Assembly (NCBI RefSeq): GCF_014863355.1
Contig: NZ_JACZEP010000013.1
Location: 1 to 64,000, forward strand
Reading direction: 5' to 3'
From: Aminobacter carboxidus
Lineage (GTDB): Bacteria; Pseudomonadota; Alphaproteobacteria; Rhizobiales; Rhizobiaceae
DNA: 64,000 nt
In this document: piece after piece, positions 8,747 through 17,924 of the stretch
Numbering within the stretch: position 1 is the stretch's first letter
Layout of the letters: each line of letters begins with the position of its first letter
The notes under the pieces: generated by a model
The model's database searches: none
Told to the model about the DNA's origin: nothing
The model's input: the letters and a program-made list of their open reading frames with translations, nothing else
Position numbers and translations under genes: made by a program

Positions 8747-10705
8747 TCAGTTACGCCCGCTTCGGCCCGAAGACACCCCGAAGCCTTCGATAAGCGCTTC
8801 GGTGGCCTGCACGTCGTGAAACTGCGCCTGAACTTCCACCAGATGTCGGTAGTTTTCGTCGGTAGGATCTGTAGCCAGCGCAACTTCGGCCTGTTTCAGC
8901 TCCTTATGTAAGGTGCGGGCGCTGCGGTGCAAGTGCAACGTCTGTGCGAAGGCGTCGCGGGCGTCCTCGATCGCCGCGTCTTCGAACGCCGTCCATTGCC
9001 GGGCGCGCCGCGCCAGCGTCACGGCACGCTCCCACATCTCGGCGCATGAAGCACGCTCGATCGCCGCCACCACCGCCTCGCGTGTGTTGGCCTCGCCATG
9101 CGCCATCGCGTCGATCAGCACCGAATGCAGCTGCTTGAGTTCGCCATGGCTGAGGTCGAGCCGCTCGACATGCTCGAAATTCTCATCGATCAGCGAGGGG
9201 TGATTGACCAGCGCCACAACGAGGGCCGCTTCGCGCAGCGGCATGATGCCGGCGGTACGCTTGACCATCGCCGAACGCGTCAGGCTGTCCGACACTGCGA
9301 GCCGGCCGGCTGCGGCACCTGCCCCCCCCTTGTTCCATTGGCCGCGCTCACCGCCGCCCTTGTTGAATGAGCCCTTGTTGTACGAGCCCTTGCCGCCGCC
9401 CTGCCCTTGCTGGCGGCCGCGCTGGTTGCCGAAGAAACTCAGCACCCGTTCGCGCATTTCCTGCTGGTAGTGATAACGGACGCTCTCGTCCTTGATCCTG
9501 CTGGTCAGCTCGCGCAACGTCTTTTCAAGCTCGGCGCGACGCTCCGGCGTGTCGAACACCCCGCCCGACGTCTCACGCATCCAGATCAGATCGGACAAAG
9601 GCCGCGCCGCGTTGAGCACGGTGCGGAACGCCTCCGGTCCTTCCGCCTTGACCAGGTCGTCGGGGTCCTTGCCCTCGGGCAACAGCGCGAAGCGCGCCGT
9701 ATGTCCGGGCGCCACCAGCGGCAGCGCCAGGTCGGCGGCACGATAGGCGGCCTTGAGGCCGGCCTTGTCGCCGTCGAAACACAGCACCGGCTCGCCCGAC
9801 ATGCGCCACAGCAGGCTAAGCTGGTTTTCCGTCAGCGCGGTTCCGAGCGGCGCAACCACGTTTTCAAAACCGGCCTGGGCCAGCGCGATCACGTCCATGT
9901 AGCCTTCGACGGCGATCACCGCCCCGCCCTTCTGCAGCGCCTTGCGGGCCCGGGCGAAGTTGTAGAGCACGTTGCCCTTGTGGAAGAGTTCGGTCTCCGG
10001 CGAATTCAGGTACTTGGCCGAGATCTCGGCCGACATCGCACGTCCGCCAAAGGCGATGATGCGGCCGCGTGAATCCGGAATCGGAAACATGATGCGGTCG
10101 CGGAAGCGGTCGTAGGAAACCGGAACGTCCTCGAAGACGGTCAGCCCGCAAGCCTCCATCTGCGCCTTCTCGATGCCCTTGGAGGCGAGGAATTCCTTGA
10201 GCGCGTTGCGGCTGTCGGGCGCGAAGCCGAGCCGGAACTGCTGCTGCGTCGTCTGCGCCAGGCCACGGTCGCGCAGATAGGCACGCGCACGCGCTCCATC
10301 CGATGTCTGCAGGCAGTCCTCGAAGAACGTGGTCGCCAGCTCCATGACGTCGTGCAACGAGGCACGTTCGCGTTCGCGCTGCTCTTCCTGGGCATCGCGC
10401 GCCGGCATCGGCACGCCGGCCATCTCGGCGATACGCTCGACCGCCTCGGGGAAGGTCATGCCGTCGAGTTCGGTCAGGAAGCGGAAATGATCGCCGGTGA
10501 CGCCGCAGCCGAAGCAGTGATAGCGGCCCTTGCGGTCCTCGCAGTGAAACGACGGCGATTTTTCGCCGTGGAACGGGCAGCAAGCCCAGAAATCACCGCG
10601 CTGGGTGTTGGTCTTCTTGCGGTCCCAGGTCACGCGTTGGCCAATCACGGCCGAAATCGGCACGCGGTCGCGTATCTCGCTCAAAAATCCGTCGGAAAAG
10701 CGCAT
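8747..10705 (-). CDS. dnaG: DNA primase DnaG
   Basis: The 652-residue primase makes RNA primers for DNA replication with the DnaB helicase. The CHC2 zinc finger is clear near residues 42-66 (CCPFHGEKSPSF, then YHCFGCG). The primase core contains the fold SGRSSGIIAFGGR-like stretch (here DSRGRIIAFGGR) and the TOPRIM motifs VEGYMDVIALAQAGF and LCFDGDKAGLKAA. A Gly/Lys-rich linker (QGQGGGKGSYNKGSFNK) separates the core from the C-terminal helicase-interaction region, common in rhizobial DnaG. rpoD lies downstream on the same strand. The gene is divergent from the Na/Pi cotransporter. Confidence 0.97.
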   Translation of the reverse strand: MRFSDGFLSEIRDRVPISAVIGQRVTWDRKKTNTQRGDFWACCPFHGEKSPSFHCEDRKGRYHCFGCGVTGDHFRFLTELDGMTFPEAVERIAEMAGVPMPARDAQEEQRERERASLHDVMELATTFFEDCLQTSDGARARAYLRDRGLAQTTQQQFRLGFAPDSRNALKEFLASKGIEKAQMEACGLTVFEDVPVSYDRFRDRIMFPIPDSRGRIIAFGGRAMSAEISAKYLNSPETELFHKGNVLYNFARARKALQKGGAVIAVEGYMDVIALAQAGFENVVAPLGTALTENQLSLLWRMSGEPVLCFDGDKAGLKAAYRAADLALPLVAPGHTARFALLPEGKDPDDLVKAEGPEAFRTVLNAARPLSDLIWMRETSGGVFDTPERRAELEKTLRELTSRIKDESVRYHYQQEMRERVLSFFGNQRGRQQGQGGGKGSYNKGSFNKGGGERGQWNKGGAGAAAGRLAVSDSLTRSAMVKRTAGIMPLREAALVVALVNHPSLIDENFEHVERLDLSHGELKQLHSVLIDAMAHGEANTREAVVAAIERASCAEMWERAVTLARRARQWTAFEDAAIEDARDAFAQTLHLHRSARTLHKELKQAEVALATDPTDENYRHLVEVQAQFHDVQATEALIEGFGVSSGRSGRN

Positions 10706-11034
10706 CGGGTCCTGCTTGTTTCATCCTGATATAGGCGCTCGCCTCGTCGGACACTAACCCTAATCGCCGCCATACCCGCTGTTCACAGCCCTTGCCCGCG
10801 AAAACATCCAGATTGCGCCCTCCGCCGGTCGCTGTGGAACCGGAATCGAAGCCGCGCGTATCACTATATCGACGATCGCATCTTGCGATCCTATGCACAC
10901 GTGTGCACTATGGACGAAAAATATTATCCGGCTAATCTAAATGGCATGCTTATGACAGTGATTCGCATCCGCGCCCGAACCGCCGCGGCCGCCTCCTCGA
11001 CCGCCCCTGGATGCAGGCCCATCGGGTGCTCGCG
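10706..11034. other. Divergent promoter region of dnaG and the Na/Pi cotransporter
   Basis: No ORF is supported in these 329 bases. They contain two adjacent palindromes, listed separately. A local AT-rich patch (about 10,910-10,945) would suit a promoter for the plus-strand gene. Confidence 0.4.
10874..10907. promoter_or_regulatory. Two adjacent palindromes upstream of the Na/Pi cotransporter gene
   Basis: GATCGCA-tct-TGCGATC occupies 10874-10890, and the perfect 14-bp palindrome TGCACACGTGTGCA follows at 10894-10907. They lie 128-161 bases upstream of the cotransporter start and 169-202 bases upstream of dnaG. Two different symmetric sites side by side suggest binding of one or two dimeric regulators. 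They resemble neither the alphaproteobacterial LexA box nor the Pho box that I know. Confidence 0.5.
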
Positions 11035-12699
11035 ATGAGCGGCTCGGTCGTCCTGCTACACCTCGCAGGTGCTGTCGCCCTGCTGTTGTTTGCCACCCGC
11101 ATGGTGCGCACCGGCGTCGAGCGCGCCTATGGCGACGTTTTGCGCCACAAGCTGCGCAACACCATGCGCAACCCGATCCTCGCCGTGCTCGCCGGTACCG
11201 CGCTTGCCATCGCCTTCCAGAGCTCGACCGCCGTCACCTTGCTCGTCGGCTCCTTCGCCGGCGCCGGCATCGTCAGCGGCATCGCCGGCCAGCTTGCCGT
11301 GCGTGGCGCCGAAATCGGCTCGGCGCTGGTCATCAAGATCCTGAGCTTCGACCTGTCGCTGCTGGTTCCGCTGTGCCTCGTCGCCGGCACGACGATGTTC
11401 CTGGCCACCGACCGGCGCAGCTGGCAGCAGACCGGTCGCATCCTTGTCGGCATCGGCCTGCTCGTGCTGTCGCTCGAAATGGTCGGCCAGGCCTCCGAGC
11501 CGCTGCGCGAAAGCAAGCTTCTGCCAGTCATCATCGACTATTTCGCCGGCGACCCCATTACCGCCTACCTGCTTGCGGCCATCGTCACCTGGCTGTTCCA
11601 CTCCTCGATCGCCGCCGTGCTTTTGATCGTCACGCTTGCCGGCCGCGGTTTCGTTCCGCCAGAGCTCGGCATCGTTTTGGTGCTTGGCGTCAACCTCGGC
11701 AGCTCGATCATCGCGCCCTTGCTTACCCGCAACGCCGAACCCGGCGTGCGTGTCGTGCCCATCGGCAATCTTCTGATGCGCGGCGCCGGCTCGCTGGTCA
11801 TGCTGGTGGCATTCCTGTGGACCAAGCCCTCGACCGCCTTCCTCGGCTCGACCGGCCCCGACCAGATCATCAACGCCCACATCCTGTTCAACTGCATCAT
11901 CCTGGTGGCCGGCATTCCGCTCGCCAAGCTCGTCTACAGCGCCTCGGAGAAGATCGTGGCGCTGGGCACCAAGACCGATCCGGCCAAGGAGATGGCGATC
12001 GCCGAACTCAGCGCGCTCAATGAAGCCGCCCTCGACACGCCGTCGCAGGCGCTTGCCAACGCGACGCGCGAAACCGTGCGCGTCTGCGAAACAGTCGAGA
12101 TCATGCTCCAGCGCATCATCGAGCTCTACGAGAAGCCCGACGCCGACAAGATCAAGGCACTTGCCTCGCTCGACGACCGGGTCGACCGCAAGCATGCGGC
12201 GATCAAGCTCTACCTCGCCAAGGCGACGATCCGGCCGATGACCGAGGACGAGGCGCTGCGTTGCCAGGAACTGCTCGGCGCCTGCGTCAAACTCGAGCAG
12301 GTCGGCGACATCATCGTGCGCAACATGCTCGCTCATGTGCAAAAGAAGCTCGATCGCGGCCTCGAATTCACCCCAGAGGGCTGGCGCGAGCTGACCTCTT
12401 TCCATGCCTCGGTCATGGCTAATGCGCGCCTTGCCTTCAACGTGCTGGTCTCCCGCGACGCCAACACCGCCCGCCAGCTCGTGCTCGAAAAGGACAGGCT
12501 GCGCGATGTCGAGAAGCAGACCAGCCAGAGCCACTTCCTGCGCCTGCGCGACGGCACCATCAAGAGCGTCGAGACGAGCTCGATCCACCTCGATACCATC
12601 CGCGACCTCAAGCAGATCAACTCGATGCTCGCCTCGATGGCCTATCCCGTGCTCGAGGAACAGGGCTTGCTTCGTGGTTCGCGCCTCAAGGCGAGCTAA
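11035..12699 (+). CDS. Na+/phosphate cotransporter family protein with C-terminal PhoU-like domain
   Basis: The 554-residue protein has about nine membrane segments in the first 315 residues, arranged as two inverted halves. Each half carries the substrate motif: QSSTAVT near residue 66 and HSSIAAV near 190. The C-terminal 200 residues are helical with PhoU-like repeats (LDDRVDRKHAAIKLYLAKA, CVKLEQVGDIIVRNM). Family members (NptA/YjbB type) move phosphate with sodium, often as exporters in bacteria. The second motif has His instead of the usual Gln. ATG 11035 was chosen over 11011; neither has a good ribosome site. Confidence 0.85.
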   Translation: MSGSVVLLHLAGAVALLLFATRMVRTGVERAYGDVLRHKLRNTMRNPILAVLAGTALAIAFQSSTAVTLLVGSFAGAGIVSGIAGQLAVRGAEIGSALVIKILSFDLSLLVPLCLVAGTTMFLATDRRSWQQTGRILVGIGLLVLSLEMVGQASEPLRESKLLPVIIDYFAGDPITAYLLAAIVTWLFHSSIAAVLLIVTLAGRGFVPPELGIVLVLGVNLGSSIIAPLLTRNAEPGVRVVPIGNLLMRGAGSLVMLVAFLWTKPSTAFLGSTGPDQIINAHILFNCIILVAGIPLAKLVYSASEKIVALGTKTDPAKEMAIAELSALNEAALDTPSQALANATRETVRVCETVEIMLQRIIELYEKPDADKIKALASLDDRVDRKHAAIKLYLAKATIRPMTEDEALRCQELLGACVKLEQVGDIIVRNMLAHVQKKLDRGLEFTPEGWRELTSFHASVMANARLAFNVLVSRDANTARQLVLEKDRLRDVEKQTSQSHFLRLRDGTIKSVETSSIHLDTIRDLKQINSMLASMAYPVLEEQGLLRGSRLKAS

Positions 12700-12819
12700 G
12701 CTGCGCAGTTCGTCTTCGCTGTGGCAGAAGGAACCCCCATTCCTGGCCCCACCGACAAGCCTTGCCTGCCACCGCCAATCCGGGCGACGCTGCACCCTCC
12801 AAACCAGGGATCAGCAAAA

Positions 12820-14046
12820 ATGGCCGCGCTCGACCAGAAAGACCTCGTCGCCGAGATGACCGCCTGGCGGCGCGACCTGCACGCCCATCCCGAGTTCGGC
12901 TTCGAGGAAAAGCGCACAAGCGCCTTTGTGGCTGCCCAACTCAGGACCTTCGGCCTCGACGAGGTGGTCGAGGGCATCGGCGGGACCGGCGTCGTCGGCA
13001 CCCTGCGCCGCGGCAGCGGCAACCGCGCCGTGGCACTCAGGGCCGACATGGACGCGCTGCGCATCACCGAGCAGGCGAGCCACGACCACGCCTCGCAAAA
13101 TCCCGGCGTCATGCATGCTTGCGGCCATGACGGCCACACCACGATGCTCTTGGGAGCAGCAAAGCTGCTCGCGAGCGAGGGCGGCTTCGACGGCACCGTG
13201 CGCTTCATCTTCCAGCCGGCCGAGGAGTGGGGCAAGGGCGCGCTCGCCATGCTCGACGACGGCCTGATGGCGCGCTTTCCCTTCGACGAGATCTATGGCC
13301 TGCACAACATGCCCGGCCTGCCGGTCGGCCATTTCGAGACGCGGGCCGGCCCGATCATGTCGGCGGAGGACAATTTCGAGATCGTGCTGCGCGGCCTGGG
13401 CGGCCACGCCGCCCGCCCGCATCTTGGCCGCGAAGTGCTGGTCGCCGCCTGCGCCGTCGTCACCAACCTGCAGACCATCGTTTCGCGCCGGCTCAGCCCG
13501 GCCGACATATCGGTGGTTTCGGTGACAGAACTCATCACGGACGGCACCCGCAACGCCCTACCCGGCTTCGCCCGCATTCTCGGCGATGCCAGAAGCTTCC
13601 GCCCCGAGGTCAGCGCCGAGATCGAAAAGCAGATGCGCATCATCGCCGAAGGCACGGCACTGACCCACAACTGCACGGCTGAGGTCGCCTACAGCAGGGA
13701 ATTCGTGCCCCTGATCAACGACACGGAGGCTACGGCCGCCGCGGTCGAAGCCGCCGCTTCGGTGTTTGCCACGGGCGCGGTCAACGGCAAGGGCGAGATC
13801 GTCACCGCCTCGGAAGATTTCGCCCGCTTCCTCGACCATGTACCCGGCTGCTTCGCCTATATCGGCAATGGCGAAGCCTCGGCGCCGCTGCACAATGCGT
13901 CCTTCGATTTCAATGACGAAGCCCTGATCCACGGCACCCGCTTTCACGCGGCGATCGCACGCCAGCGCCTGCCGGCATCGGAACACCGCCAAAGAAAACG
14001 CCCCAAGCTGAAGCCAGCCGGGGCGTCTTTTGCTCATTTGGCCTGA
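12820..14046 (+). CDS. M20 family metallopeptidase/amidohydrolase (hippurate hydrolase-like)
   Basis: This 408-residue binuclear-metal amidohydrolase resembles HipO and other N-acyl amino-acid or peptide hydrolases. Motifs in order are HAHPEFGFEE near 20, LRADMDALRI near 82, HACGHDGHTTMLLG near 103 (metal Cys/His) and PAEEWGKGA near 137 (catalytic Glu). RGLGGHAARPH in the dimerisation domain follows. ATG 12820 follows CAGGGA and fits the family start. The last ~22 residues (after RLPAS) are encoded by a sequence that also forms an intrinsic terminator, so the reading frame seems to run past its ancestral stop. Substrate is unknown. Confidence 0.85.
   Translation: MAALDQKDLVAEMTAWRRDLHAHPEFGFEEKRTSAFVAAQLRTFGLDEVVEGIGGTGVVGTLRRGSGNRAVALRADMDALRITEQASHDHASQNPGVMHACGHDGHTTMLLGAAKLLASEGGFDGTVRFIFQPAEEWGKGALAMLDDGLMARFPFDEIYGLHNMPGLPVGHFETRAGPIMSAEDNFEIVLRGLGGHAARPHLGREVLVAACAVVTNLQTIVSRRLSPADISVVSVTELITDGTRNALPGFARILGDARSFRPEVSAEIEKQMRIIAEGTALTHNCTAEVAYSREFVPLINDTEATAAAVEAAASVFATGAVNGKGEIVTASEDFARFLDHVPGCFAYIGNGEASAPLHNASFDFNDEALIHGTRFHAAIARQRLPASEHRQRKRPKLKPAGASFAHLA
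13998..14033 (+). terminator. Intrinsic terminator overlapping the 3' end of the M20 gene
   Basis: ACGCCCC (13998-14004) pairs with GGGGCGT (14019-14025), followed by CTTTTGC. It lies inside the reading frame, 13-48 bases before the stop codon. Confidence 0.65.
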
Positions 14047-14058
14047 GCCGACAAGAGC

Positions 14059-14508
14059 CTACTGCAGCAGGTCCTTGACGATGCCGCTCGCCTTGCCAAA
14101 ATCCATCTGGCCGGGATAGCGCTCCTTGAGCGCGTTCATGCAGCGGCCCATGTCGCGCAGGCCATCGGCACCGACATCCGCGATCACCTTCTGGGCGGCG
14201 TCGCGCACCGCACCTTCCTCCATCTGCCTGGGCAGGAAGTCGCTGATGATGACGATCTCGTCGCGCTCCTGGGCGGCAAGCTCCAGCCGCGAGCCTTCCT
14301 CGAAGGCCTTGGCCGATTCCTGGCGCTGCTTCACCATCTTGGTCAGGATCTGCAGGATTTCCTCATCGGTGACCGGGTCCTTGCCGGCACCGCGATGGGC
14401 GATATCGCGATCCTGGATGGCAGCCTGGATCAGCCTGAGCGTCGAGGTGCGGCGCTTGTCGCCGGTCTTCAATGCAGTCTTCAGTGCCTCGGCGAGTGTC
14501 TCGCGCAT
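14059..14508 (-). CDS. GatB/YqeY domain-containing protein
   Basis: The 149-residue cytosolic protein starts MRETLAEALKTALKTGDKRR and contains TSTLRLIQAAIQDRD and a helical C-terminal domain (DFGKASGIVKDLLQ). This is the YqeY family, related to the tail domain of the GatB amidotransferase subunit and thought to bind tRNA. Its exact role is unsettled. ATG 14508 is preceded by AGGAGTAA. It is divergent from carA and near dnaG/rpoD, an arrangement common in rhizobia. Confidence 0.9.
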   Translation of the reverse strand: MRETLAEALKTALKTGDKRRTSTLRLIQAAIQDRDIAHRGAGKDPVTDEEILQILTKMVKQRQESAKAFEEGSRLELAAQERDEIVIISDFLPRQMEEGAVRDAAQKVIADVGADGLRDMGRCMNALKERYPGQMDFGKASGIVKDLLQ

Positions 14509-14633
14509 GGCCGTTACTCCTGAACGTGTCGCAAACAATAGCGCCGACCTGCCACAGTGGCAAACCGAATGACAATGGCCAACTTCCTGTTTTTGCTAGG
14601 AAAAATAATTAGCCACGAATCCCGGCCCAGTCA

Positions 14634-14662
14634 TTGACCATATGCCGGCCTTCGCCTATTGT
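14634..14662 (+). promoter_or_regulatory. Candidate sigma-70 promoter of carA
   Basis: TTGACC (14634-14639) and TATTGT (14657-14662) are separated by exactly 17 bases. Transcription would start near 14670, leaving an untranslated leader of about 127 bases before carA, long enough for pyrimidine- or arginine-dependent control (inference). Confidence 0.5.
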
Positions 14663-14796
14663 CCGCGCCTTGCAAGGACTTGTTTGTTTTGTGCACGGGG
14701 CCCGCCTGACGGTGGTCGTCCGTGCTTTTCGCTGCGCGATATGGCCCCTTGCGAGCCATTTTTCAAGTCGCGGCCTAGTTACGCAGGAGCATCGCC

Positions 14797-15999
14797 ATGG
14801 CCGCAGAGACCGCCCCCTGGGCAACCGAAGTGCCGACCGCCGTTCTGGTTCTGGCCGACGGGACGGTGATTACCGGCCGAGGCCTGGGCGCCACCGGCAG
14901 TGCCGTCGCCGAAGTCTGCTTCAACACAGCGCTGACCGGCTACCAGGAGGTCCTCACCGACCCTTCCTATGCCAGCCAGATCGTCACCTTCACCTTCCCG
15001 CATATCGGCAACATCGGCACCAATGATGAAGACATCGAGGACCTGAACCCAGCGGCCCGCTTCGGCGCGGTCGGTGCGGTGTTCAAGGCCGACGTCACCA
15101 ACCCGTCGAGCTATCGCGCCGCCGGTCATCTCGACCAGTGGCTGAAGCGGCGCGGCATCGTCGCCATGTCGGGCGTCGACACCCGTGCGCTGACAGCACT
15201 TATCCGCGAAAAGGGCATGCCCAACGCCGTCATCGCGCATGCGCCCGACGGCAAGTTCGACATCGACAAGCTCAAGGCCCAGGCCCGCGCCTGGTCCGGT
15301 CTCGTCGGCCTCGACCTCGCCAAGGAAGTCACCTCGGGCCAATCCTCGTCCTGGACCGAGACGCCCTGGGTCTGGAACGAGGGTTATGGCGAGCGTGCTG
15401 AAGAAACCATGCACGTCGTTGCCATCGACTATGGCGTCAAGCGCAACATCTTGCGCCTGCTCGCCGGCCTCGGCGCCAAGGTGACGGTCGTTCCGGCCAA
15501 GACCTCGGCCGACGACATCCTGGCGATGAAGCCCGATGGCATCTTCCTGTCCAACGGCCCCGGCGATCCGGCAGCAACGGGCGAGTATTCGGTGCCTGTC
15601 ATCAAGGACCTGCTCAAGACCGAGCTGCCGGTGTTCGGCATCTGCCTCGGCCACCAGATGCTGGCGCTGGCCCTTGGCGGCAAGACGGCAAAGATGCATC
15701 AGGGCCACCATGGCGCCAACCACCCGGTCAAGGACCACACCACCGGCAAGGTCGAGATCGTGTCGATGAACCACGGCTTCGCGGTCGATGCCGGGTCGCT
15801 GCCGGAAGGCGTCGAAGAGACCCACGTCTCGCTGTTTGACGGCACCAATTGCGGCATCGCGCTGACCGGCCGCCCGGTGTTTTCGGTCCAGCACCATCCC
15901 GAGGCGTCGCCCGGCCCGCAGGACTCGCACTACCTTTTCCGCCGTTTCGCCAATTTGATCCGCGAGCGGCAGGGCGAACCGGCGCTCGCCGAACGCTGA
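14797..15999 (+). CDS. carA: Carbamoyl phosphate synthase small (glutaminase) subunit
   Basis: The 400-residue subunit splits glutamine and feeds ammonia through a tunnel to CarB for carbamoyl phosphate, precursor of pyrimidines and arginine. The N-terminal CarA domain ([33 protein letters not shown]) is followed by a class I glutamine amidotransferase domain. The catalytic Cys is in [10 protein letters not shown] and the His-Glu pair in [19 protein letters not shown] precedes ATG 14797. carB is not adjacent but lies 15 kb downstream on the same strand, as often in rhizobia. A strong terminator follows. Confidence 0.98.
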   Translation: MAAETAPWATEVPTAVLVLADGTVITGRGLGATGSAVAEVCFNTALTGYQEVLTDPSYASQIVTFTFPHIGNIGTNDEDIEDLNPAARFGAVGAVFKADVTNPSSYRAAGHLDQWLKRRGIVAMSGVDTRALTALIREKGMPNAVIAHAPDGKFDIDKLKAQARAWSGLVGLDLAKEVTSGQSSSWTETPWVWNEGYGERAEETMHVVAIDYGVKRNILRLLAGLGAKVTVVPAKTSADDILAMKPDGIFLSNGPGDPAATGEYSVPVIKDLLKTELPVFGICLGHQMLALALGGKTAKMHQGHHGANHPVKDHTTGKVEIVSMNHGFAVDAGSLPEGVEETHVSLFDGTNCGIALTGRPVFSVQHHPEASPGPQDSHYLFRRFANLIRERQGEPALAER

Positions 16000-16021
16000 G
16001 CCAGTCGGCAGTCAACAATGC

Positions 16022-16056
16022 AAAGAGGCCTCGTCAAAACGGGGCCTCTTTCTTTT
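16022..16056 (+). terminator. Rho-independent terminator of carA
   Basis: AAAGAGGCC (16022-16030) pairs with GGCCTCTTT (16043-16051), followed by CTTTT. Confidence 0.9.
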
Positions 16057-16104
16057 GCCGATGCGAGTGGCTTGGAGCCGCCAGCGCGCCGAAGCAAGCC
16101 GGCC

Positions 16105-16962
16105 CTACTTCGGCGCCGGCGCGTTCAGGAAGACATTGGCGGCAGCCGCAACCTGCTGCGCTTTTGCCGGGTCGGCGAGGATGCCCATATGCGTCGTGCC
16201 TGAGAGCACCAGCAACTGGCTGCGGGACGGGCCGTTAATGTCGCCATTGTCGTGACCACCGAGCGCCGCGTGCATGTCGGCGAGATGGCCAAGCGTCACC
16301 ACATCGGCGTCGCCGGCGACCAGCAGCACCGGTGCCTTGACCTTGGCGAGCTCCGCTGTCCAGTCGAACGGCTTCAGCTCCAGCTGCTTGATCTTGTCGA
16401 CAAGTGCTGGGAAATCCGGTTTGGGCGAGAGCTTCTGGTACTCCGCGACCATCGGCGCGCCGGTGAACATATCTGCCGTCAGGCGCTGCACCATTTCCTT
16501 GTGCCCCGGCGCCAGCCCCTTGTCGCTGGCGGCAGCCGACACGGCGACGATGCGATCGACACGATCGGGATGGCGCAACGCCATCTGCAGGGCAACGTTG
16601 CCGCCCATCGAATAACCCATCACGGACGCCTTCTCGATTCCCAGCTTGTCGAGCAGTCCGGCGACGTCGTCGGCCATGGTCTCGTAGCCGAGTTCACCGT
16701 TGCGGTCGGCCGTGCGGCCGTGGCCCTGCAGCTCGACGGCGATGACCTTGTTGTACTTGGCCAGCTCTTCAAGGCTTGTTACCCAGTTGGTCTCAATGGT
16801 CATGAAGGCGCCGTGCAGGAGAACCAGCGGTGGCCCCTCCCCGTGGACCTGGTGATGCAGTTCGAGCGGTGCGGGCTCCTGTGCCGAAAGAACAGCCGGG
16901 GCGATGGCGGAAAAAAGCGCGAGCAGGGCCGCGCCCGCGATGGATAGCGGTTTCATGGTCAT
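16105..16962 (-). CDS. Secreted alpha/beta hydrolase
   Basis: The 285-residue protein has a signal peptide (residues about 1-27, cut near LSAQ). A complete alpha/beta hydrolase fold follows. The oxyanion region is VLLHGAFM, the nucleophile Ser is in GYSMGG near 117, the acid in VAGDADVV and the His in SGTTHMGIL. It probably hydrolyses an ester or lactone in the periplasm, but the substrate is not predictable. An in-frame second ATG lies two codons inside. It is alone on its strand, convergent with carA across a terminator. Confidence 0.85.
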   Translation of the reverse strand: MTMKPLSIAGAALLALFSAIAPAVLSAQEPAPLELHHQVHGEGPPLVLLHGAFMTIETNWVTSLEELAKYNKVIAVELQGHGRTADRNGELGYETMADDVAGLLDKLGIEKASVMGYSMGGNVALQMALRHPDRVDRIVAVSAAASDKGLAPGHKEMVQRLTADMFTGAPMVAEYQKLSPKPDFPALVDKIKQLELKPFDWTAELAKVKAPVLLVAGDADVVTLGHLADMHAALGGHDNGDINGPSRSQLLVLSGTTHMGILADPAKAQQVAAAANVFLNAPAPK

Positions 16963-17064
16963 TACCTTGTTTTGAGAGGATGAGCGATCCCGCCCGGCCG
17001 CCTCGCGGCCGGTTGGGTCGTAGCTGACGATGGCAGGAAAGCCGGTCCCGCGACCGGCGGAAGA

Positions 17065-17550
17065 TCAGGCGGAGACGAGTTCGCCGAGCAGCTCTTCGAG
17101 CTGGTTCATGCTGTCCTGGGCGCCGGCTTCCATGCCCGAGGCAACCATGCCGTCGCGGTCGTCGATGCTGTCGAAGCGGGTGACGCCGCTATAGTGGGTC
17201 TTGCCGTCCTTCTCTTCGAAACGATGGGTCTCGATGACATTCTTGTCTTCGAACATGCCTTCGAGCGCGAAAGTGTTGACCAGCTTTTCCGGCTCGTCGA
17301 CCTCGATGTACTTGCCGATGAAGGCAAAGACGGTGCCGTCTGGCGTCGTCTGCTCGAAGCGCCATTCGCCGCCAGGGCGGACGTCGAGCTTGACCACCCT
17401 GGTCGCGCCCATGGCACGCGAACCCCACCAGCGCGCCACATGCTCGGGCCGGGTCCAGGCCCGCCAGACCAGCGCGCGCGGCGCATCGAAGGTGCGGCTC
17501 ATGCGGATGATGGGTTCGCCTTCCGGCGTCTCGACTGTCATCTTGTTCAT
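17065..17550 (-). CDS. SRPBCC/AHSA1 domain protein
   Basis: The 161-residue protein has the START-like SRPBCC fold of the Aha1-homology family. Typical segments are RTFDAPRALVWRAWTRPEH, WWGSRAMG and DVRPGGEWRFEQ at the N-terminal half, and a C-terminal helix (GAQDSMNQLEELLGEL). Such proteins bind hydrophobic ligands in a deep pocket; in this genomic setting their role is unknown. It starts 28 bases after the stop of an ArsR gene on the same strand. The same pairing recurs at 61.5-62.3 kb. Confidence 0.85.
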   Translation of the reverse strand: MNKMTVETPEGEPIIRMSRTFDAPRALVWRAWTRPEHVARWWGSRAMGATRVVKLDVRPGGEWRFEQTTPDGTVFAFIGKYIEVDEPEKLVNTFALEGMFEDKNVIETHRFEEKDGKTHYSGVTRFDSIDDRDGMVASGMEAGAQDSMNQLEELLGELVSA

Positions 17551-17578
17551 GTCATTTTCCTTGTCGTGTTCCGTGAAT

Positions 17579-17920
17579 TCACTGCTTGGCGGTGTCGTCG
17601 CCGCGCTGCATGTCGGCGAGGAAAGAGTCGAGCTGGTCGAGATTGTCGCGCCACAGTTCGCGATAGGCGCCGACCCAACCGTCGATGTCCTGGAGCGGGC
17701 CGGCCTGGAGCTTGCAGTAGCGATACTGCGCGTCCTTCTCGCGGGCGATCAGGCCGGCGTTTTCGAGCACCTTGATGTGCTTCGACACCGCCGCCAGGCT
17801 CATGTCATAGGGCGCTGCCAGTTCGCCGACGCTGGCCTGCCCCTGGGCAAGCCGTGCCAGGATGGCGCGGCGCGTCGGATCCGCAAGCGCGGAAAAAGTA
17901 AGGGAGAGAGTATCGGTCAT
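17579..17920 (-). CDS. ArsR family transcriptional regulator
   Basis: The 113-residue winged-helix repressor has LADPTRRAILARLAQ near residue 11, ASVGELAAPYDMSLAAVSKHIKVLENAG as helix-turn-helix with wing, and a C-terminal helix DNLDQLDSFLADMQ. No metal-binding Cys cluster is seen, so a metal sensor role is unlikely. This is the subgroup paired with SRPBCC proteins. ATG 17920 is the family start; a longer open frame upstream runs through the operator. It probably represses its own operon via the dyad just upstream. Confidence 0.9.
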   Translation of the reverse strand: MTDTLSLTFSALADPTRRAILARLAQGQASVGELAAPYDMSLAAVSKHIKVLENAGLIAREKDAQYRYCKLQAGPLQDIDGWVGAYRELWRDNLDQLDSFLADMQRGDDTAKQ

Positions 17921-17924
17921 GCCA

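Noticed and set aside
11056-12795. 579-codon minus-strand frame opposite the Na/Pi cotransporter
   Set aside because: Composition typical of an antisense GC-rich frame (Asp/His/Gly/Arg-rich), no ribosome site, and the other strand encodes a recognisable transporter.
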